64,000 nucleotides of DNA, from positions 288,728 through 352,727 of the forward strand of contig CANNFR010000006.1 of NCBI GenBank assembly GCA_947503935.1, read 5' to 3'. Source of the DNA: an uncultured Paracoccaceae bacterium. GTDB lineage: Bacteria > Pseudomonadota > Alphaproteobacteria > Rhodobacterales > Rhodobacteraceae. The translations under genes were made by a program, and so were the position numbers. Numbering within the stretch: position 1 is the first letter of the stretch; the number at the start of each line of letters is the position of its first letter. Below, piece by piece: positions 42,873 to 52,761 of the stretch. Below the pieces are notes generated by a model that was not told the DNA's origin, ran no database searches, and worked only from the letters and a program-made list of their open reading frames with translations.

Positions 42873-43202
42873 CTACAGCTCTAGCTCCTCCTCGATCCAT
42901 GTGAGGTAGTCGCGGATTGCTGCGTCGTCGCGCTTGCAGTGCCCCCATTTTCCAATGCGAGTGACGGTGACGAAGCGAGCCTGTCGCAGGATATCGAGAT
43001 GGCGGCTGGCGGTAGGTTGAGCCACTCCGATGGCTTCCGCGATCAGCGACATGCACACACCCTCCTTGGCCGGGTCCGCGGACCATTGATCGGGGAAATT
43101 CCCTTTCGGATCGGCCAGAAGCCGCAGCACTTTCATCCGCACTTCGCTGGACAGCGCTTTGATCTGGGTGGCCCGATCTACGGTGATGATCTGATCTGAC
43201 AT
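42873..43202 (-). CDS. ArsR-type winged-helix regulator
   Basis: 109 residues with LSSEVRMKVLRLL then SLIAEAIGVAQPTASRHLDILRQARFV, the ArsR-family HTH. Cysteines occur only singly (EGVCMS, WGHCKR), not as a clear metal-binding CxC. It is divergent from an EamA transporter gene, which it probably represses. Confidence 0.88.
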   Translation of the reverse strand: MSDQIITVDRATQIKALSSEVRMKVLRLLADPKGNFPDQWSADPAKEGVCMSLIAEAIGVAQPTASRHLDILRQARFVTVTRIGKWGHCKRDDAAIRDYLTWIEEELEL

Positions 43203-43357
43203 CTAATAGTTGCTCATCTGTGGTTCGGAGCGAGCATAGCGCGATCCGATAATCACCACTTTACATTTATATTTCGCTAAGTGACTATATGAGTCGTTTT
43301 GAAGCGAGGCGCAAGGGTGAAACCTGCGCCTCACCAGCATCCGACATCGAGGCCCCC

Positions 43358-44296
43358 ATGAAAAAGACAGCACCTGAACCTAACAAAACACTGCCCATGC
43401 TCGCGCTGGTCGGTGCGGCATTCATCGGCTCGATCATGGGTGTTTTCGCGCGAGAGTTGGCCACGGGCCTCAACGTGGTGGAACAGGTCGCGCTTCGCTC
43501 GATGATGGGAGCGGTTATCCTTCTCTGCGTATGTTGGCGCGTCATAGACCTCGCCAAGTTCCGCACCGCGCCGAAGTCTGACCTGCACCTAACCGCAGCC
43601 CGCGCCGTGGCGATGTTCGTCATCGCAATCTCACTTGGTACGGTGGCGTTCGTGGAGGGCAATTACGCCTCAGCTGCCATGATCATGGCACTTCCAACCC
43701 CTGCGGTGCTGAGTGTCGTAATGTTCGGAGAACGGATGTCTCTTCGGGACGGGATGTTCGTGACGCTTGCCTTCGTCGGTGCCGCCCTCACAATCCTGGC
43801 TGGGACCGGAGCGGGCGCGGCACTTGGTTTGACACTCGACTGGCCAATGATCTGCGCGCTGCTGGCAACGCTGTTCATGTCGTGGGGCATTCTCGCGCGG
43901 AAGTGGCAGTCGCCACACCTCACCAACTACGAGACGACGTTCCTGATGCTCTTGGTCGCCGGAATTGTCATGGCGCTTGTCGCAGCCGCCTGGTGTCTGT
44001 GGACAAGCCGCGTGCCGGGCCTCACGCTCAACCTTCTGGGGGTTGGTTTGATCGCAGGGCTCGCCAACATCGGTTTCCTTCTAGGCACCAACTACGCCAT
44101 CCCGCAGCTCAAGGGCGTGGTCACAAACAATCTCCTCGCGCTTCAGCCGGTGTTCGGGATCATTGTGGGCGTAACTTTCTTTGCTGAGATTCCGAACGTG
44201 GCCGCAGTAATCGGCTGCGTGTTGATCCTCGTGTCTGTCGTCGCTATAGCCAATCCAAAGTTGCTGTCTCGGCGCGGTGCCGTCGCAGGGAGATAG
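43358..44296 (+). CDS. EamA/DMT-family transporter
   Basis: 312 residues from ATG 43358 (GAGG 6 nt before); an upstream ATG at 43289 lacks a ribosome-binding site. Ten membrane segments in two repeats (LALVGAAFIGSIMGVFARELATGLN; GNYASAAMIMALPTPAVLSVVMFGERMS). It faces the MFS gene convergently, and the ArsR gene is divergent. Confidence 0.88.
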   Translation: MKKTAPEPNKTLPMLALVGAAFIGSIMGVFARELATGLNVVEQVALRSMMGAVILLCVCWRVIDLAKFRTAPKSDLHLTAARAVAMFVIAISLGTVAFVEGNYASAAMIMALPTPAVLSVVMFGERMSLRDGMFVTLAFVGAALTILAGTGAGAALGLTLDWPMICALLATLFMSWGILARKWQSPHLTNYETTFLMLLVAGIVMALVAAAWCLWTSRVPGLTLNLLGVGLIAGLANIGFLLGTNYAIPQLKGVVTNNLLALQPVFGIIVGVTFFAEIPNVAAVIGCVLILVSVVAIANPKLLSRRGAVAGR

Positions 44297-44304
44297 AGAC
44301 TACG

Positions 44305-44430
44305 GTGCGCAAACGCTGGTTTGTGCAACAACGCCTTTCCGCGGAGGTTTCTGCGATCGCATTGGTCCGCTCTGAGCCCAGACTCACCGATGCTGCGGTA
44401 TCCACGAATGGCCGATGTAACAGCTTCGAT
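44305..44430 (-). repeat. Dispersed intergenic repeat, copy 3
   Basis: Reverse orientation: on the minus strand it reads CGGCCATTCGTGGATACCGC, AGCATCGGTGAG and TGGGCTCAGAGCGGACC. Confidence 0.6.
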
Positions 44431-44434
44431 CTGA

Positions 44435-45715
44435 TTACCGAAATCCACGACCAAGCGGTCTCCATGAAAGCGCAGCCAAGAGGAAAACACCTGATGCTGC
44501 GACCAGAAATGGCATGGTAAGCGCGATGTCCCGTCCCAAGGGAGCTTCGGCCATCCTCACGATGGCACCAGATGCAATCAGCCCAAGGGGCATCATCCCC
44601 CAAGAAAAAAGCCGATAGACGCTATTGACCCGCCCTCGGAATCCATCCGGTACGACCCGCTGGCGGTAGGAGATGGAGAGAGTGTTCCAAACAATGCCGC
44701 TGAGATAGAAAAAAAACATTGCGGCGGCGACCGTAATCGGTCCAGGAGCGAAGGCGATCAGGAGAAACATTGGTGCTGCTGCGAGGTTCATCCACTGCGC
44801 CAGCACACCTGTCGGAAAAAGCTTCATCAGTGGGGCAACTGCGATCCCGCCGACAACCCCCCCGATGGCTCCGACAGCGAGGATCAGGCCGTAAGTAGTG
44901 GCACCCGAGTTCAGATTCTCCTGTATATGCAGCACAAGTGCAATGACAGACATTTCAGCGAAGAAATTCCAGAAGCCAGTTATCAAGACAAGAACACGCA
45001 GCATCGGGTGCCCCACGACAAATTGGAAGCCTTCCATCAACTCGGCCCGCCACGCCTGCGTTTTCTGTTCGGCTGTTTTGAAATCACCTTTAAGAGAGGC
45101 GGTCAGAAGCGCCGCAAACAGCAGCGCGAAAGCGATTGCTAGGAAGGGCAGAGGGACGAAGATGGCGACAATGAAAGCACCAAGTGCGGGTCCCGCCATG
45201 CTGTTTCCAACGGTCTCTATGCTACCAAGAAGTCCGTTGGCGCGTTCAAGGCTCTCAGATGGAACGATGTTTGGAAGCATCGACTGTGCGGCATTATCGC
45301 GTGCCACTTCCGCGCACCCAATCACGAAACCAAGTGACAGCAAGGTCCAGTAAAGGGATACGCTCCCGATGTCATCAATGACTGGCTCAGCAAGTGGCAA
45401 GCTCAACATCATCGCGCCACCCGCTACACCATAACTAAGAGTGCGGATCAAGTCACAGAATACAATCAGCCGCTTGCGATCCATGCGATCCGCAAGAATG
45501 CCGGACGGGAGTGCGAAAAAAACCCATGGAATGCGCAGTGCCGCAGGCAAGATAGCAATCCATAAGGGATCACGGGTCAAAAGCGAGGCAATCCAAGCCC
45601 AAGCGACAACCGCGATCCCATCGCCAAGGTTTGCCAATCCAACGGCAGCACCAAACCTTGCAAACGCCCCCATCCGACTTGTCTGCGTGCTATTTTCTAC
45701 TGATACATCCGGCAT
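44435..45715 (-). CDS. MFS transporter (enterobactin-exporter-like)
   Basis: 426 residues with about twelve membrane segments (FGAAVGLANLGDGIAVVAWAW; ALRIPWVFFALPSGILADRMDRKRLI is the loop-2 MFS motif). ATG 45715 follows GAGGACAGG. Expression is probably under SoxR: a 19-bp-spaced promoter with a SoxR-type palindrome lies directly upstream, and soxR is divergent. That suggests export of a redox-active compound or drug. Confidence 0.9.
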   Translation of the reverse strand: MPDVSVENSTQTSRMGAFARFGAAVGLANLGDGIAVVAWAWIASLLTRDPLWIAILPAALRIPWVFFALPSGILADRMDRKRLIVFCDLIRTLSYGVAGGAMMLSLPLAEPVIDDIGSVSLYWTLLSLGFVIGCAEVARDNAAQSMLPNIVPSESLERANGLLGSIETVGNSMAGPALGAFIVAIFVPLPFLAIAFALLFAALLTASLKGDFKTAEQKTQAWRAELMEGFQFVVGHPMLRVLVLITGFWNFFAEMSVIALVLHIQENLNSGATTYGLILAVGAIGGVVGGIAVAPLMKLFPTGVLAQWMNLAAAPMFLLIAFAPGPITVAAAMFFFYLSGIVWNTLSISYRQRVVPDGFRGRVNSVYRLFSWGMMPLGLIASGAIVRMAEAPLGRDIALTMPFLVAASGVFLLAALSWRPLGRGFR

Positions 45716-45747
45716 AAACCTGTCCTCAATCAAACTTGACTTAACGA

Positions 45748-45778
45748 CTGATACCGCCTCAACTTAAGTTGAGGTCAA
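45748..45778 (-). promoter_or_regulatory. SoxR-type promoter and operator
   Basis: Minus-strand TTGACC (45778-45773), 19-bp spacer, TATCAG (45753-45748). The spacer holds the perfect palindrome CCTCAACTTAAGTTGAGG (45757-45774), close to the known SoxR box. The overlong 19-bp spacer is the hallmark of MerR-family promoters. Confidence 0.8.
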
Positions 45779-45796
45779 GAGGTCAGGGGTACCAAA

Positions 45797-46246
45797 ATGG
45801 CAGGTGAATTGGCGATCGGTGAAGTCTCAGAACGCACGGGTGTGTCAGTGTCAGCCTTGCATTTCTACGAGCGTAAGAAACTAATCCGGTCACAGCGCAC
45901 AGCCTCTAACCATCGTGTCTTTCCCCGCAATATTATTCGGCGCGTGACCATCATTCAGATCGCACAGCGGGCCGGTCTGTCACTTGCAGCAATCGCAGAT
46001 GCTCTGGATCAACTTCCGAAAAATCGAGCGATATCTGCGATGGACTGGGGGCGCGTTTCGACAGCTTGGCGTGATGATCTGACCGAACGCATTGTGTTGC
46101 TGACTAATCTTCGGGATGAATTAACCGGCTGCATCGGGTGTGGGTGCTTGAGCGTTGATGAATGCCCACTGGCAAACAAAGACGATAGACTGGCTGAGCT
46201 TGGCGCAGGGGCGCATTTGCTCGGAAAGGATAACAATAGTCTATAG
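45797..46246 (+). CDS. soxR: Redox-sensitive regulator SoxR
   Basis: 149 residues. MerR-type winged HTH at the start (LAIGEVSERTGVSVSALHFYE), dimerisation helix, then the [2Fe-2S] cluster motif C112-x2-C115-x-C117-x5-C123 (CIGCGCLSVDEC), the SoxR hallmark. It senses redox-cycling compounds. It is divergent from the MFS gene with its operator in the 81-bp gap. Confidence 0.95.
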   Translation: MAGELAIGEVSERTGVSVSALHFYERKKLIRSQRTASNHRVFPRNIIRRVTIIQIAQRAGLSLAAIADALDQLPKNRAISAMDWGRVSTAWRDDLTERIVLLTNLRDELTGCIGCGCLSVDECPLANKDDRLAELGAGAHLLGKDNNSL

Positions 46247-46355
46247 GATGTGAACTGGCGAAGTGGAAAATGGCGTGCTCATGGTCTAGATCCTGCTGTA
46301 TCTCCCAGTTTAACTAGAACCCATACATTTTTGCCACTAGCCAGCGTCGATTATT

Positions 46356-47261
46356 TTAGTCTGACAACTCATCCGACAACCACCTCAAAAGTGACTTGGT
46401 CATAGGATGTGGTTTGCTGCCTGACTGCTGATAAACAGCGATTTCGGCGGGGCGAACGACAGACTCTTGGCAGGGCCGGATTAGCTTACCCTCGTTAATC
46501 ATTCCCTGCACCGTCCGCTTCCAGCCAAGGGCCACGCCTTGCCCTGCCACTGCCGCCTGTAGGACGAGGGGAAAACTGTCGAATTGCTTGAACCGTTCAC
46601 TAGACGGGACAGCAGCGCCAATGGTTTCAAACCAGTCCGACCAATCCATCCAGTCCTGTGGAGTGACCAGGTGGGACAAAAGCGGGTAGGCCGCGAGGCC
46701 GTCGGGATTGAGTGGTAAAGCTGATGCATCAAGGAGGGCGGGGGCGCAAACCGGAAAAACTTCGTCCGATGCGGTGAAGACCAGCTTTGCCGTCCCTGAC
46801 AGCCTACCCGTGGTTTGGATCGCTACATCAAACGGGGTTCGCGCTTCCGTCAGCGGCTTGAGCGAACTCACGACGCGCAGCTCGGTGCCGGGGTGACGTT
46901 CATGGAAACGGGCCAACCTCGGCATCAGCCAGTAAAACGCCTCGCAAAGCTGACAATGAAGGACCAATTCATCAGAGCTGCCAACGCCGCGAATATAGGC
47001 CACCTCGGACGCAATCTCGGATAGTGCAGTACTGACCACCTGTCCCAACCTGCGCCCTTCGTCTGTTAGGAACACTGCGCGGTTTCGGCGCTCGAACAAA
47101 GCGGTCCCAAGATCACGCTCCAACTGCGCAATCTGTTTGCTGATTCCTGTCTGGGTCATGCTCAGTTCGTCAGCGGCCTGCGAAAAGCTCTCAAGACGGG
47201 CTGCAGCCTCAAACGGCTTGAACCGAGATAGTGGTGGCAAGTTCCGCAATGGGCTATCCAT
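46356..47261 (-). CDS. LysR-family regulator, GcvA-like
   Basis: 301 residues; LPPLSRFKPFEAAARLESFSQAADELSMTQTGISKQIAQLERDLG forms the HTH. It is divergent from an EamA - LysE operon (130-bp gap), its likely target. Confidence 0.92.
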   Translation of the reverse strand: MDSPLRNLPPLSRFKPFEAAARLESFSQAADELSMTQTGISKQIAQLERDLGTALFERRNRAVFLTDEGRRLGQVVSTALSEIASEVAYIRGVGSSDELVLHCQLCEAFYWLMPRLARFHERHPGTELRVVSSLKPLTEARTPFDVAIQTTGRLSGTAKLVFTASDEVFPVCAPALLDASALPLNPDGLAAYPLLSHLVTPQDWMDWSDWFETIGAAVPSSERFKQFDSFPLVLQAAVAGQGVALGWKRTVQGMINEGKLIRPCQESVVRPAEIAVYQQSGSKPHPMTKSLLRWLSDELSD

Positions 47262-47391
47262 GATCTGTGGTAATGCAAAAATTCCTAGAACTCTTTTTTC
47301 TTAAAGCATCATATATGATTTATGTCGCTTTAGAATATCGGTCTGCGAAGCGATTCCAATCCTAATAAGTGAAAAAACAGGACACTTAGCC

Positions 47392-48294
47392 GTGGCGGTA
47401 GAGGCATATAGCACCGGACGGGCTGTGCTGGCAGTGGTGATTGCGGTTCTGGCCTTGTCGCTGGGGGACGCGATCATCAAGTCCGCCAGCCTCACCCTTC
47501 CGCTATGGCAGATGTATATTCTTCGCTCCGCGTTGGTTCTGCCGATTTTGTGCATGTTCGTTTGGCGAAACGGTGTCCACCCGTTCGGGTCGTTGCCGTG
47601 GGTCATCGCGCGAAGCGTTCTGCTGGTGCTGATGTGGTTGAGTTATTATGTCTCCCTCCCGCTCATGCCGCTCTCGCTGGCTGCTGCGGCCTATTATACG
47701 TCCCCGATCCTGATTACAGTTCTGGCCGCCCTATTGGCACACACATGGCCTGCCCCACGCGTCCTCTGGGCAATTGCTCTTGGATTTGGTGGCGTGGTCC
47801 TCGTCTTGCGACCGGACACGTCAGGGTTTCAGGTCGCCACGCTCCTGCCGGTTCTTGCGGCGTTTCTTTACGCTTGTGCGATGGTCCTGACCTCTGCCAA
47901 ATGCCGCGATGATGATCCGTTTTCTTTGGCGCTTGCACTGAACATTGCGTTCATCGTCGGCGGTCTGATCCTCGGCATGTTTGCGGGACGGGAAGGATCG
48001 TTCATCTTCGGGCCGTGGCAACCCATAGATTTGAAACTGCTTGGAACTGTCGCGGCGCTTTCAACCGTAATCCTGATCGGCAGTGTGGGTGCCGCCTTAG
48101 CCTATCAAAATGGTCCACCCGCGACCGTGGCTGCGTTCGATTACAGTTATCTGGTATTCAGCTTGATCTGGGGAGCGTTGTTCTTCGGTGAACTGCCGGA
48201 CACACTTGCTATAGTCGGCATTGCTATAATTGTAGGGGCAGGGCTTCTCGCCCTACCGTTAAACAGAAATAGAATTAACGCTAAGGATACATAA
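47392..48294 (+). CDS. EamA/DMT-family transporter
   Basis: 300 residues from GTG 47392; ten membrane segments, first repeat LALSLGDAIIKSASLTLPLWQMYILRSAL. The next gene starts 2 nt after its stop, so an EamA - LysE exporter pair is cotranscribed, as also seen at 39998-41508. Confidence 0.88.
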   Translation: MAVEAYSTGRAVLAVVIAVLALSLGDAIIKSASLTLPLWQMYILRSALVLPILCMFVWRNGVHPFGSLPWVIARSVLLVLMWLSYYVSLPLMPLSLAAAAYYTSPILITVLAALLAHTWPAPRVLWAIALGFGGVVLVLRPDTSGFQVATLLPVLAAFLYACAMVLTSAKCRDDDPFSLALALNIAFIVGGLILGMFAGREGSFIFGPWQPIDLKLLGTVAALSTVILIGSVGAALAYQNGPPATVAAFDYSYLVFSLIWGALFFGELPDTLAIVGIAIIVGAGLLALPLNRNRINAKDT

Positions 48295-48296
48295 TC

Positions 48297-48917
48297 TTGG
48301 AACTCCAACTCTGGCTTGCTTTCGTTGCCACCTATACGGTCATTTCAATCATTCCCGGCCCAAGCGTTCTTGTCATTACAGGAGTGGCCTTATCGCGTGG
48401 AACGAAAGCTGCGTTCCAGTGTGTTGCGGGTGAACTGGTCGGCGGTGTCGTTCTTGTGGCGCTTTCCCTGTTCGGCGTCGGTGCCATTCTGGCTGCTTCC
48501 TCCGAGCTGTTCCAAATCGTTAAGTGGGCGGGCGTTGTGTATATGGCGTATCTGGGTATTTCGCAGATAATCCAAGCGCGTCGGGAAGATATAACCATAC
48601 AACTAGAGGAAACGTCATTCAGCGGCATTTCCAGCTTCAGAGCCGGGTTTTTCACCGCCATCCTGAACCCGAAAGCCATCATGTTCTATGTGGCGTTTCT
48701 TTCGCAATTTCTTGATCCCACAGCAAATATTTATACACAGTTTGCCATCGTCGTTGTAACTTCAACGGTTATCGTCGGCGTCGTTCTTGGTGGCTACGCG
48801 CTACTTGCCGCACAGGCCCGCAAATTCTTCCAGAGTCCGCAGTCGCGTCGGCGGTTTGGATATACAGGCGGTGGGTTCCTGATCGGCGGAAGCGCATTTA
48901 TGGCGGCAACTCGATAG
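48297..48917 (+). CDS. LysE/RhtB family exporter
   Basis: 206 residues from TTG 48297. FVATYTVISIIPGPSVLVITGVALSRG is the signature helix and ILNPKAIMFYVAFLSQF the second motif. Probably exports an amino acid or related solute with the EamA partner. Confidence 0.88.
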   Translation: MELQLWLAFVATYTVISIIPGPSVLVITGVALSRGTKAAFQCVAGELVGGVVLVALSLFGVGAILAASSELFQIVKWAGVVYMAYLGISQIIQARREDITIQLEETSFSGISSFRAGFFTAILNPKAIMFYVAFLSQFLDPTANIYTQFAIVVVTSTVIVGVVLGGYALLAAQARKFFQSPQSRRRFGYTGGGFLIGGSAFMAATR

Positions 48918-48984
48918 TAAACTAAACAACCGCCATTGGTTGAAGAGGTAACAGAACCAGACATTGACGCACTTGCAACGAAAT

Positions 48985-49090
48985 GTCACTTAGTCCGCTC
49001 TGCTGCCGTAGGTCCTAGAAAACTGCAGTCTGCACTGCCGCAAGTCTGCAATGAGCCCAAAGTGCGTGATGCTGCAATGCACAAAGTGGT
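48985..49090 (-). repeat. Dispersed intergenic repeat, copy 4
   Basis: Reverse orientation; the minus strand carries TTGCAGCATCACGCACTTTG, GGCTC, and GCAGACTTGCGGCAGTGC. Diverged from the other copies. Confidence 0.5.
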
Positions 49091-49165
49091 TCTAGGTGAC
49101 ACTGCTGACATAACTTGGCGGTGACGTATGCTATCCTGGCAGTTGGCCGGCACGGGAGAGCAGAT

Positions 49166-49642
49166 ATGAGCAGCATCGAGAACTATGAGTCGCAATCAGG
49201 AAAGCTGATCCCTGTCTTTCGAATGGAGATAAACACACGACCGGATGATGCGGAAAGGCTTTTGGACGCCATCTTCAAGGTCCACCCTCTTGCTGTTGGA
49301 GCTTACGAGCGGAACGCAACCGTAACCGCTCAGGGAGCCGAGACAGGAAGACCGGGAGAACAAACGGTTACGCGTATTCACAACCAAGACTTCGAGGCCG
49401 ATGGCACTGAGGTCTATCCCTCAGTCGAACTGAAAGTGTCTTTCGAGCGCGATGTTCAATTGCTCCAAAGCATCATGGAGGCCGTTCTCCACGCCCATCA
49501 GTATGAGGAACCAATCATCCATGTTCGTGAGGAATGGGCCAGCCGCGCAAATTATACGCCAAAGAACAACAATCCGAACCGATGGTGGAACGATGGGCGC
49601 GGAACTCCACAGATGGTTTCGCTCGATCAAAGCCGGAGGTAG
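49166..49642 (+). CDS. Hypothetical protein, possible CutA/YqfO-like ferredoxin fold
   Basis: 158 residues from ATG 49166 after GGGAGAG. The alternating pattern FRMEINTRPDDAERLLDAIFKVHPL, then VELKVSFERDVQLLQSIMEAVLHAHQYEEPIIHVREEW, suggests a beta-alpha-beta ferredoxin-like fold such as CutA or the YqfO insert. The C-terminal YTPKNNNPNRWWND tail is unassigned. It stands alone between two inverted copies of the dispersed repeat. Function unknown. Confidence 0.65.
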   Translation: MSSIENYESQSGKLIPVFRMEINTRPDDAERLLDAIFKVHPLAVGAYERNATVTAQGAETGRPGEQTVTRIHNQDFEADGTEVYPSVELKVSFERDVQLLQSIMEAVLHAHQYEEPIIHVREEWASRANYTPKNNNPNRWWNDGRGTPQMVSLDQSRR

Positions 49643-49714
49643 CCGATCATCCTGAACGGCAGCAAAGTCCCGCAAAACTTTCAGTTTGCGCATGGCACAG
49701 CGAGCGGGAATGTT

Positions 49715-49797
49715 TCTAGAACCAACCTTTCGTGATCAGCACGGCTAAGGTCTGGGTCGAGCCCATTTTACCGGATGCTGCGCGGCGGGACGAATGT
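49715..49797 (-). repeat. Dispersed intergenic repeat, copy 5
   Basis: Minus-strand reading: GACATTCGTCCCGCCGCGCA, GCATCCGGTAAAATGGGCTC and AGACCTTAGCCGTG, one of the better-preserved copies. Confidence 0.65.
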
Positions 49798-49891
49798 CAG
49801 CTTTCGAGAGCAATTCCGCATGAAACGGGTCGTCGGACGCGGTTGTTCAACGCTACTTTGGGACCGAAGATAGCTTCGACGGAGTAGTGAT

Positions 49892-51133
49892 TTGCAGACA
49901 ATTTCTCGCCTGACTGGTGCTGCCTATGGTGTGCATCTGTCAGATCAGGTCGCACTAGTTTCTGTCCCGTTGATCGCGGCGTTTGTTTTCGACGCATCCC
50001 CTGAAGTGATCGGCATCCTCGTGGCGTGCCAGTCGATGGCTCATCTAGTGGGGTCCATCCCCTTCGGTATACTGGTCGATAGCATCCAGCAGCGAAACCT
50101 CACCATAGCGGCGAGTCTCGTGTCCCTGACTGGGTTCACCGGGGCACTTGTCGCGATCATTCTCGACAGCATCCTGCTTTTCGGAGTGTTCATAACTACC
50201 GCGGGCTTCGGCGTCGTGCTCTTTGCCCTCTCGGCTCTCTCCATCCTGCCCAAGATTGCTGCGCGGGAAGGTCTCGCCAAGGCAAACGCGGCGATAGAAG
50301 TACCACGGGCCATCGCATCATTCGTGGTGCCGCTTCTGATTGGCCTCTACTATACTGCAGTTTCGCCCTTCCTGATCATCGCGGTTGCGGTAATCGCGTC
50401 GCTTCTAGCGTTGGGCTTCACAAGCACGCTCCCGGCGGTTGAGATGCAACCGCCTGCCAGTTCACGTGTTTTCAAACGGATAGTCGAAGGGGGTGTTTTC
50501 GTTCTCCGTCACCGGCTTTTGCTGCCGATTTCGCTCTGTGCAGTCTTTTGGAACCTCGCCTTCGCCGCCTTGCTTGTCGTCCTCGTTCCGGTCATCCGGC
50601 ACGTATATGTAATCGACCCCGGGGCGTTCGGCATCGGCCTCTCGGCATTCGGGCTGGCCTCGATCCTCGGCACATGGGTCATGGGACGTTTCTCGGACCG
50701 GATCGCTCCGAACCTGATCCTGCTGTTCGGCCCTGGAAGCAGCGTTCTCGCAGCACTTGGCATGGCACTAATCCCAGCTGGCAGCTCGCCTATGCTCTTC
50801 TATGCCTGCGCCTTCCTGCTTGGCTTCGGTCCTTCAATGTGGCTGGTGACCCAAAACTCCGTCCGCCAGCTCGTCACGCCATCTGAACGCTTGGGGCGGG
50901 TCAATGCAGTCATTCAGACAGCAATATACGGTATCCGCCCTCTTGGCGCGTTGGCGGGCGGGCTAGTGGCAGGCAACTTCGGGCCGCAGACCGGAATACT
51001 CTTCGTTGTTCTCGCGTATGCGGCTTCGTTTCTTGCCGCGCTCTTCAGCGATTTACGCAGCGTCCGCAGCTATTCGGAATTGTCTCCAGAGGATGAGCGC
51101 GCGTTGAAAGACGGCGCAACCATGACCGAATAG
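49892..51133 (+). CDS. MFS transporter
   Basis: 413 residues, TTG start 49892 after GACGGAG. About twelve membrane segments (VALVSVPLIAAFVFDASPEVIGILVACQSMAHLVGSIPFGILVD). The loop-2 motif reads GSIPFGILVDSIQQR. No regulator gene is adjacent. Substrate unknown. Confidence 0.88.
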   Translation: MQTISRLTGAAYGVHLSDQVALVSVPLIAAFVFDASPEVIGILVACQSMAHLVGSIPFGILVDSIQQRNLTIAASLVSLTGFTGALVAIILDSILLFGVFITTAGFGVVLFALSALSILPKIAAREGLAKANAAIEVPRAIASFVVPLLIGLYYTAVSPFLIIAVAVIASLLALGFTSTLPAVEMQPPASSRVFKRIVEGGVFVLRHRLLLPISLCAVFWNLAFAALLVVLVPVIRHVYVIDPGAFGIGLSAFGLASILGTWVMGRFSDRIAPNLILLFGPGSSVLAALGMALIPAGSSPMLFYACAFLLGFGPSMWLVTQNSVRQLVTPSERLGRVNAVIQTAIYGIRPLGALAGGLVAGNFGPQTGILFVVLAYAASFLAALFSDLRSVRSYSELSPEDERALKDGATMTE

Positions 51134-51552
51134 CGGACCTTGGAGAAGTCACAGCGAATTGGCGCTTTGTCCCGCCCTACCGCCATCCAAATACCTTGCA
51201 GCTGAGGTCCGGATGGATGAAGGTTTTTCGACGCGGGCCATTGCGCACGGGATCGGCTGGGTTTGAGTTTGGCCCGCGTTGACAAACCTCTCAGGGAGGA
51301 AGCTGCGGGGTCTGGGTGCGGTCTATGGGGAAAGATCGTCGTCGGTTGGGTCTTTGCCTTCGACGGAAGCTTTGATCTTTGCTTTGAAGGTGGTCGACCA
51401 CGAGGTCGACGAGCGGTTTTGGTCAGTATTTGGCCTGGATATGGATGGTTGCGCGCTCCCTGTGTGGGATTTGAGATTGCTTTGGACAAGCGAGGTTGGC
51501 CGGTGTCTCTGGGCTAACCGGTTGGTATTGGGGTTAATGAATGCATGTTTGA
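51134..51552. other. Gap before the IS91 element
   Basis: The first part (about 51150-51235) holds a reverse-oriented, partial copy of the dispersed repeat (minus strand: CCGGACCTCAGCTGCAAG, then GGATGGCGGTAGGGCGGGAC). The remainder has no recognised gene and may include the terminal sequence of the IS91-like element. Confidence 0.5.
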
Positions 51553-52746
51553 TCATGCGGCCTGCCTCTGGGGTGGGGCACGTGATCGCGGAACCTGTCC
51601 GCGCTGGAATATCTCGATGATGCGCATGGGCCCGCCACATTCTGGGCATGGTTCTCGCAGTGTCAGCGGGACGATCTCGGTACTAGGCGTGTCTTCTGGC
51701 GTGGCCATTTGCGCGCCGAGCAATGTACGGATCATCGCGATGTTGGCTTTGCGCTTTGCGGAAGCCAGAAAGCCGTAATGGCGGATGCGGTGGAACCCAT
51801 CAGGGAGAACGTGGATCAAGTATCGGCGGATGAACTCATTTGTCGCCAGCCGCATGACCTTCATACGATCGCCGCGCTTGATCCGATAGTCTTTCCATCG
51901 GAACGCCACGGTGTTGGCATCGGCGCTGACGAGACGGCTGTTTGAGATCGCGATCCGGTGGGTGTAGCGGCTGAGATAGGCCAGCACAGCCTTGGGACCG
52001 CCGAAGGGCGGTTTGGCGTAAACCACCCATTCGGTCTTGCGGAAGGGCGCAAGCCAATCGGCGAATGCCTGCGTCTCTGCCAACCCGCCCATATCCCCGA
52101 AGAAGGCCAATTTGTCCGCATGGTGCAGCGCTACCAGCCCGTCGACGAACAACCGTCGAAACAGCCGCGATAAAACCCGCACATGCAGAAAGAACCCTGG
52201 TTTGCATGCGACCCACTTGGCTCCGTCCGGGGACAGGCCACCACCAGGAACGATCATGTGGATGTGCGGATGGTGGGTCATTGCCGACCCCCAGGTATGC
52301 AACACGCTGGTCATACCGACCCGCGCGCCCATACGCTTGGGATCTGCGGCAATAGTCGCCAGCGTTTCAGCCGATGCTTTGAACAGCAGTCCATAGACCG
52401 CCCGTTTGTTCCAATAGGCGATCTGCGCGATCTCGGCTGGCAGCGTGAAGACCAGGTGGAAGTATTCCACCGGCAATAGGTCTTCGGCGCGGGCTGCCAT
52501 CCAGTCGCGCGCCGCTGGCCGCTGGCACTTCGGGCAGTGGCGGTTCTTGCAACTGTTGTAGGCGATGTGCTGGTGCTTACATTTGGTGCAAGCCGCCACA
52601 TGCCCACCGAGCGCCTCGGTCCGGCAGGCTTCAATGGACGACATGACCTTGAGTTGCCCGAGGCTCAAATGCCCTGCATTGGCCCGCCGGAAGGCAGGTC
52701 CATGATCACGGAAGATGTCGGCAACCTCCAGCGCGTGCTGCCGCAC
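51553..52746 (-). CDS. IS91-family transposase
   Basis: 397 residues. An N-terminal zinc-finger region (CTKCKHQHIAYNSCKNRHCPKCQ), a HUH metal motif (HPHIHMIVPGGG) and the catalytic tyrosine region (YLSRYTHRIAISN) are present, so it looks complete. A second Cys pair lies near the C terminus (CPECGGPM). Rolling-circle-type transposase. Confidence 0.93.
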   Translation of the reverse strand: MRQHALEVADIFRDHGPAFRRANAGHLSLGQLKVMSSIEACRTEALGGHVAACTKCKHQHIAYNSCKNRHCPKCQRPAARDWMAARAEDLLPVEYFHLVFTLPAEIAQIAYWNKRAVYGLLFKASAETLATIAADPKRMGARVGMTSVLHTWGSAMTHHPHIHMIVPGGGLSPDGAKWVACKPGFFLHVRVLSRLFRRLFVDGLVALHHADKLAFFGDMGGLAETQAFADWLAPFRKTEWVVYAKPPFGGPKAVLAYLSRYTHRIAISNSRLVSADANTVAFRWKDYRIKRGDRMKVMRLATNEFIRRYLIHVLPDGFHRIRHYGFLASAKRKANIAMIRTLLGAQMATPEDTPSTEIVPLTLREPCPECGGPMRIIEIFQRGQVPRSRAPPQRQAA

Positions 52747-52761
52747 GCCGCCGGGCCCGCG

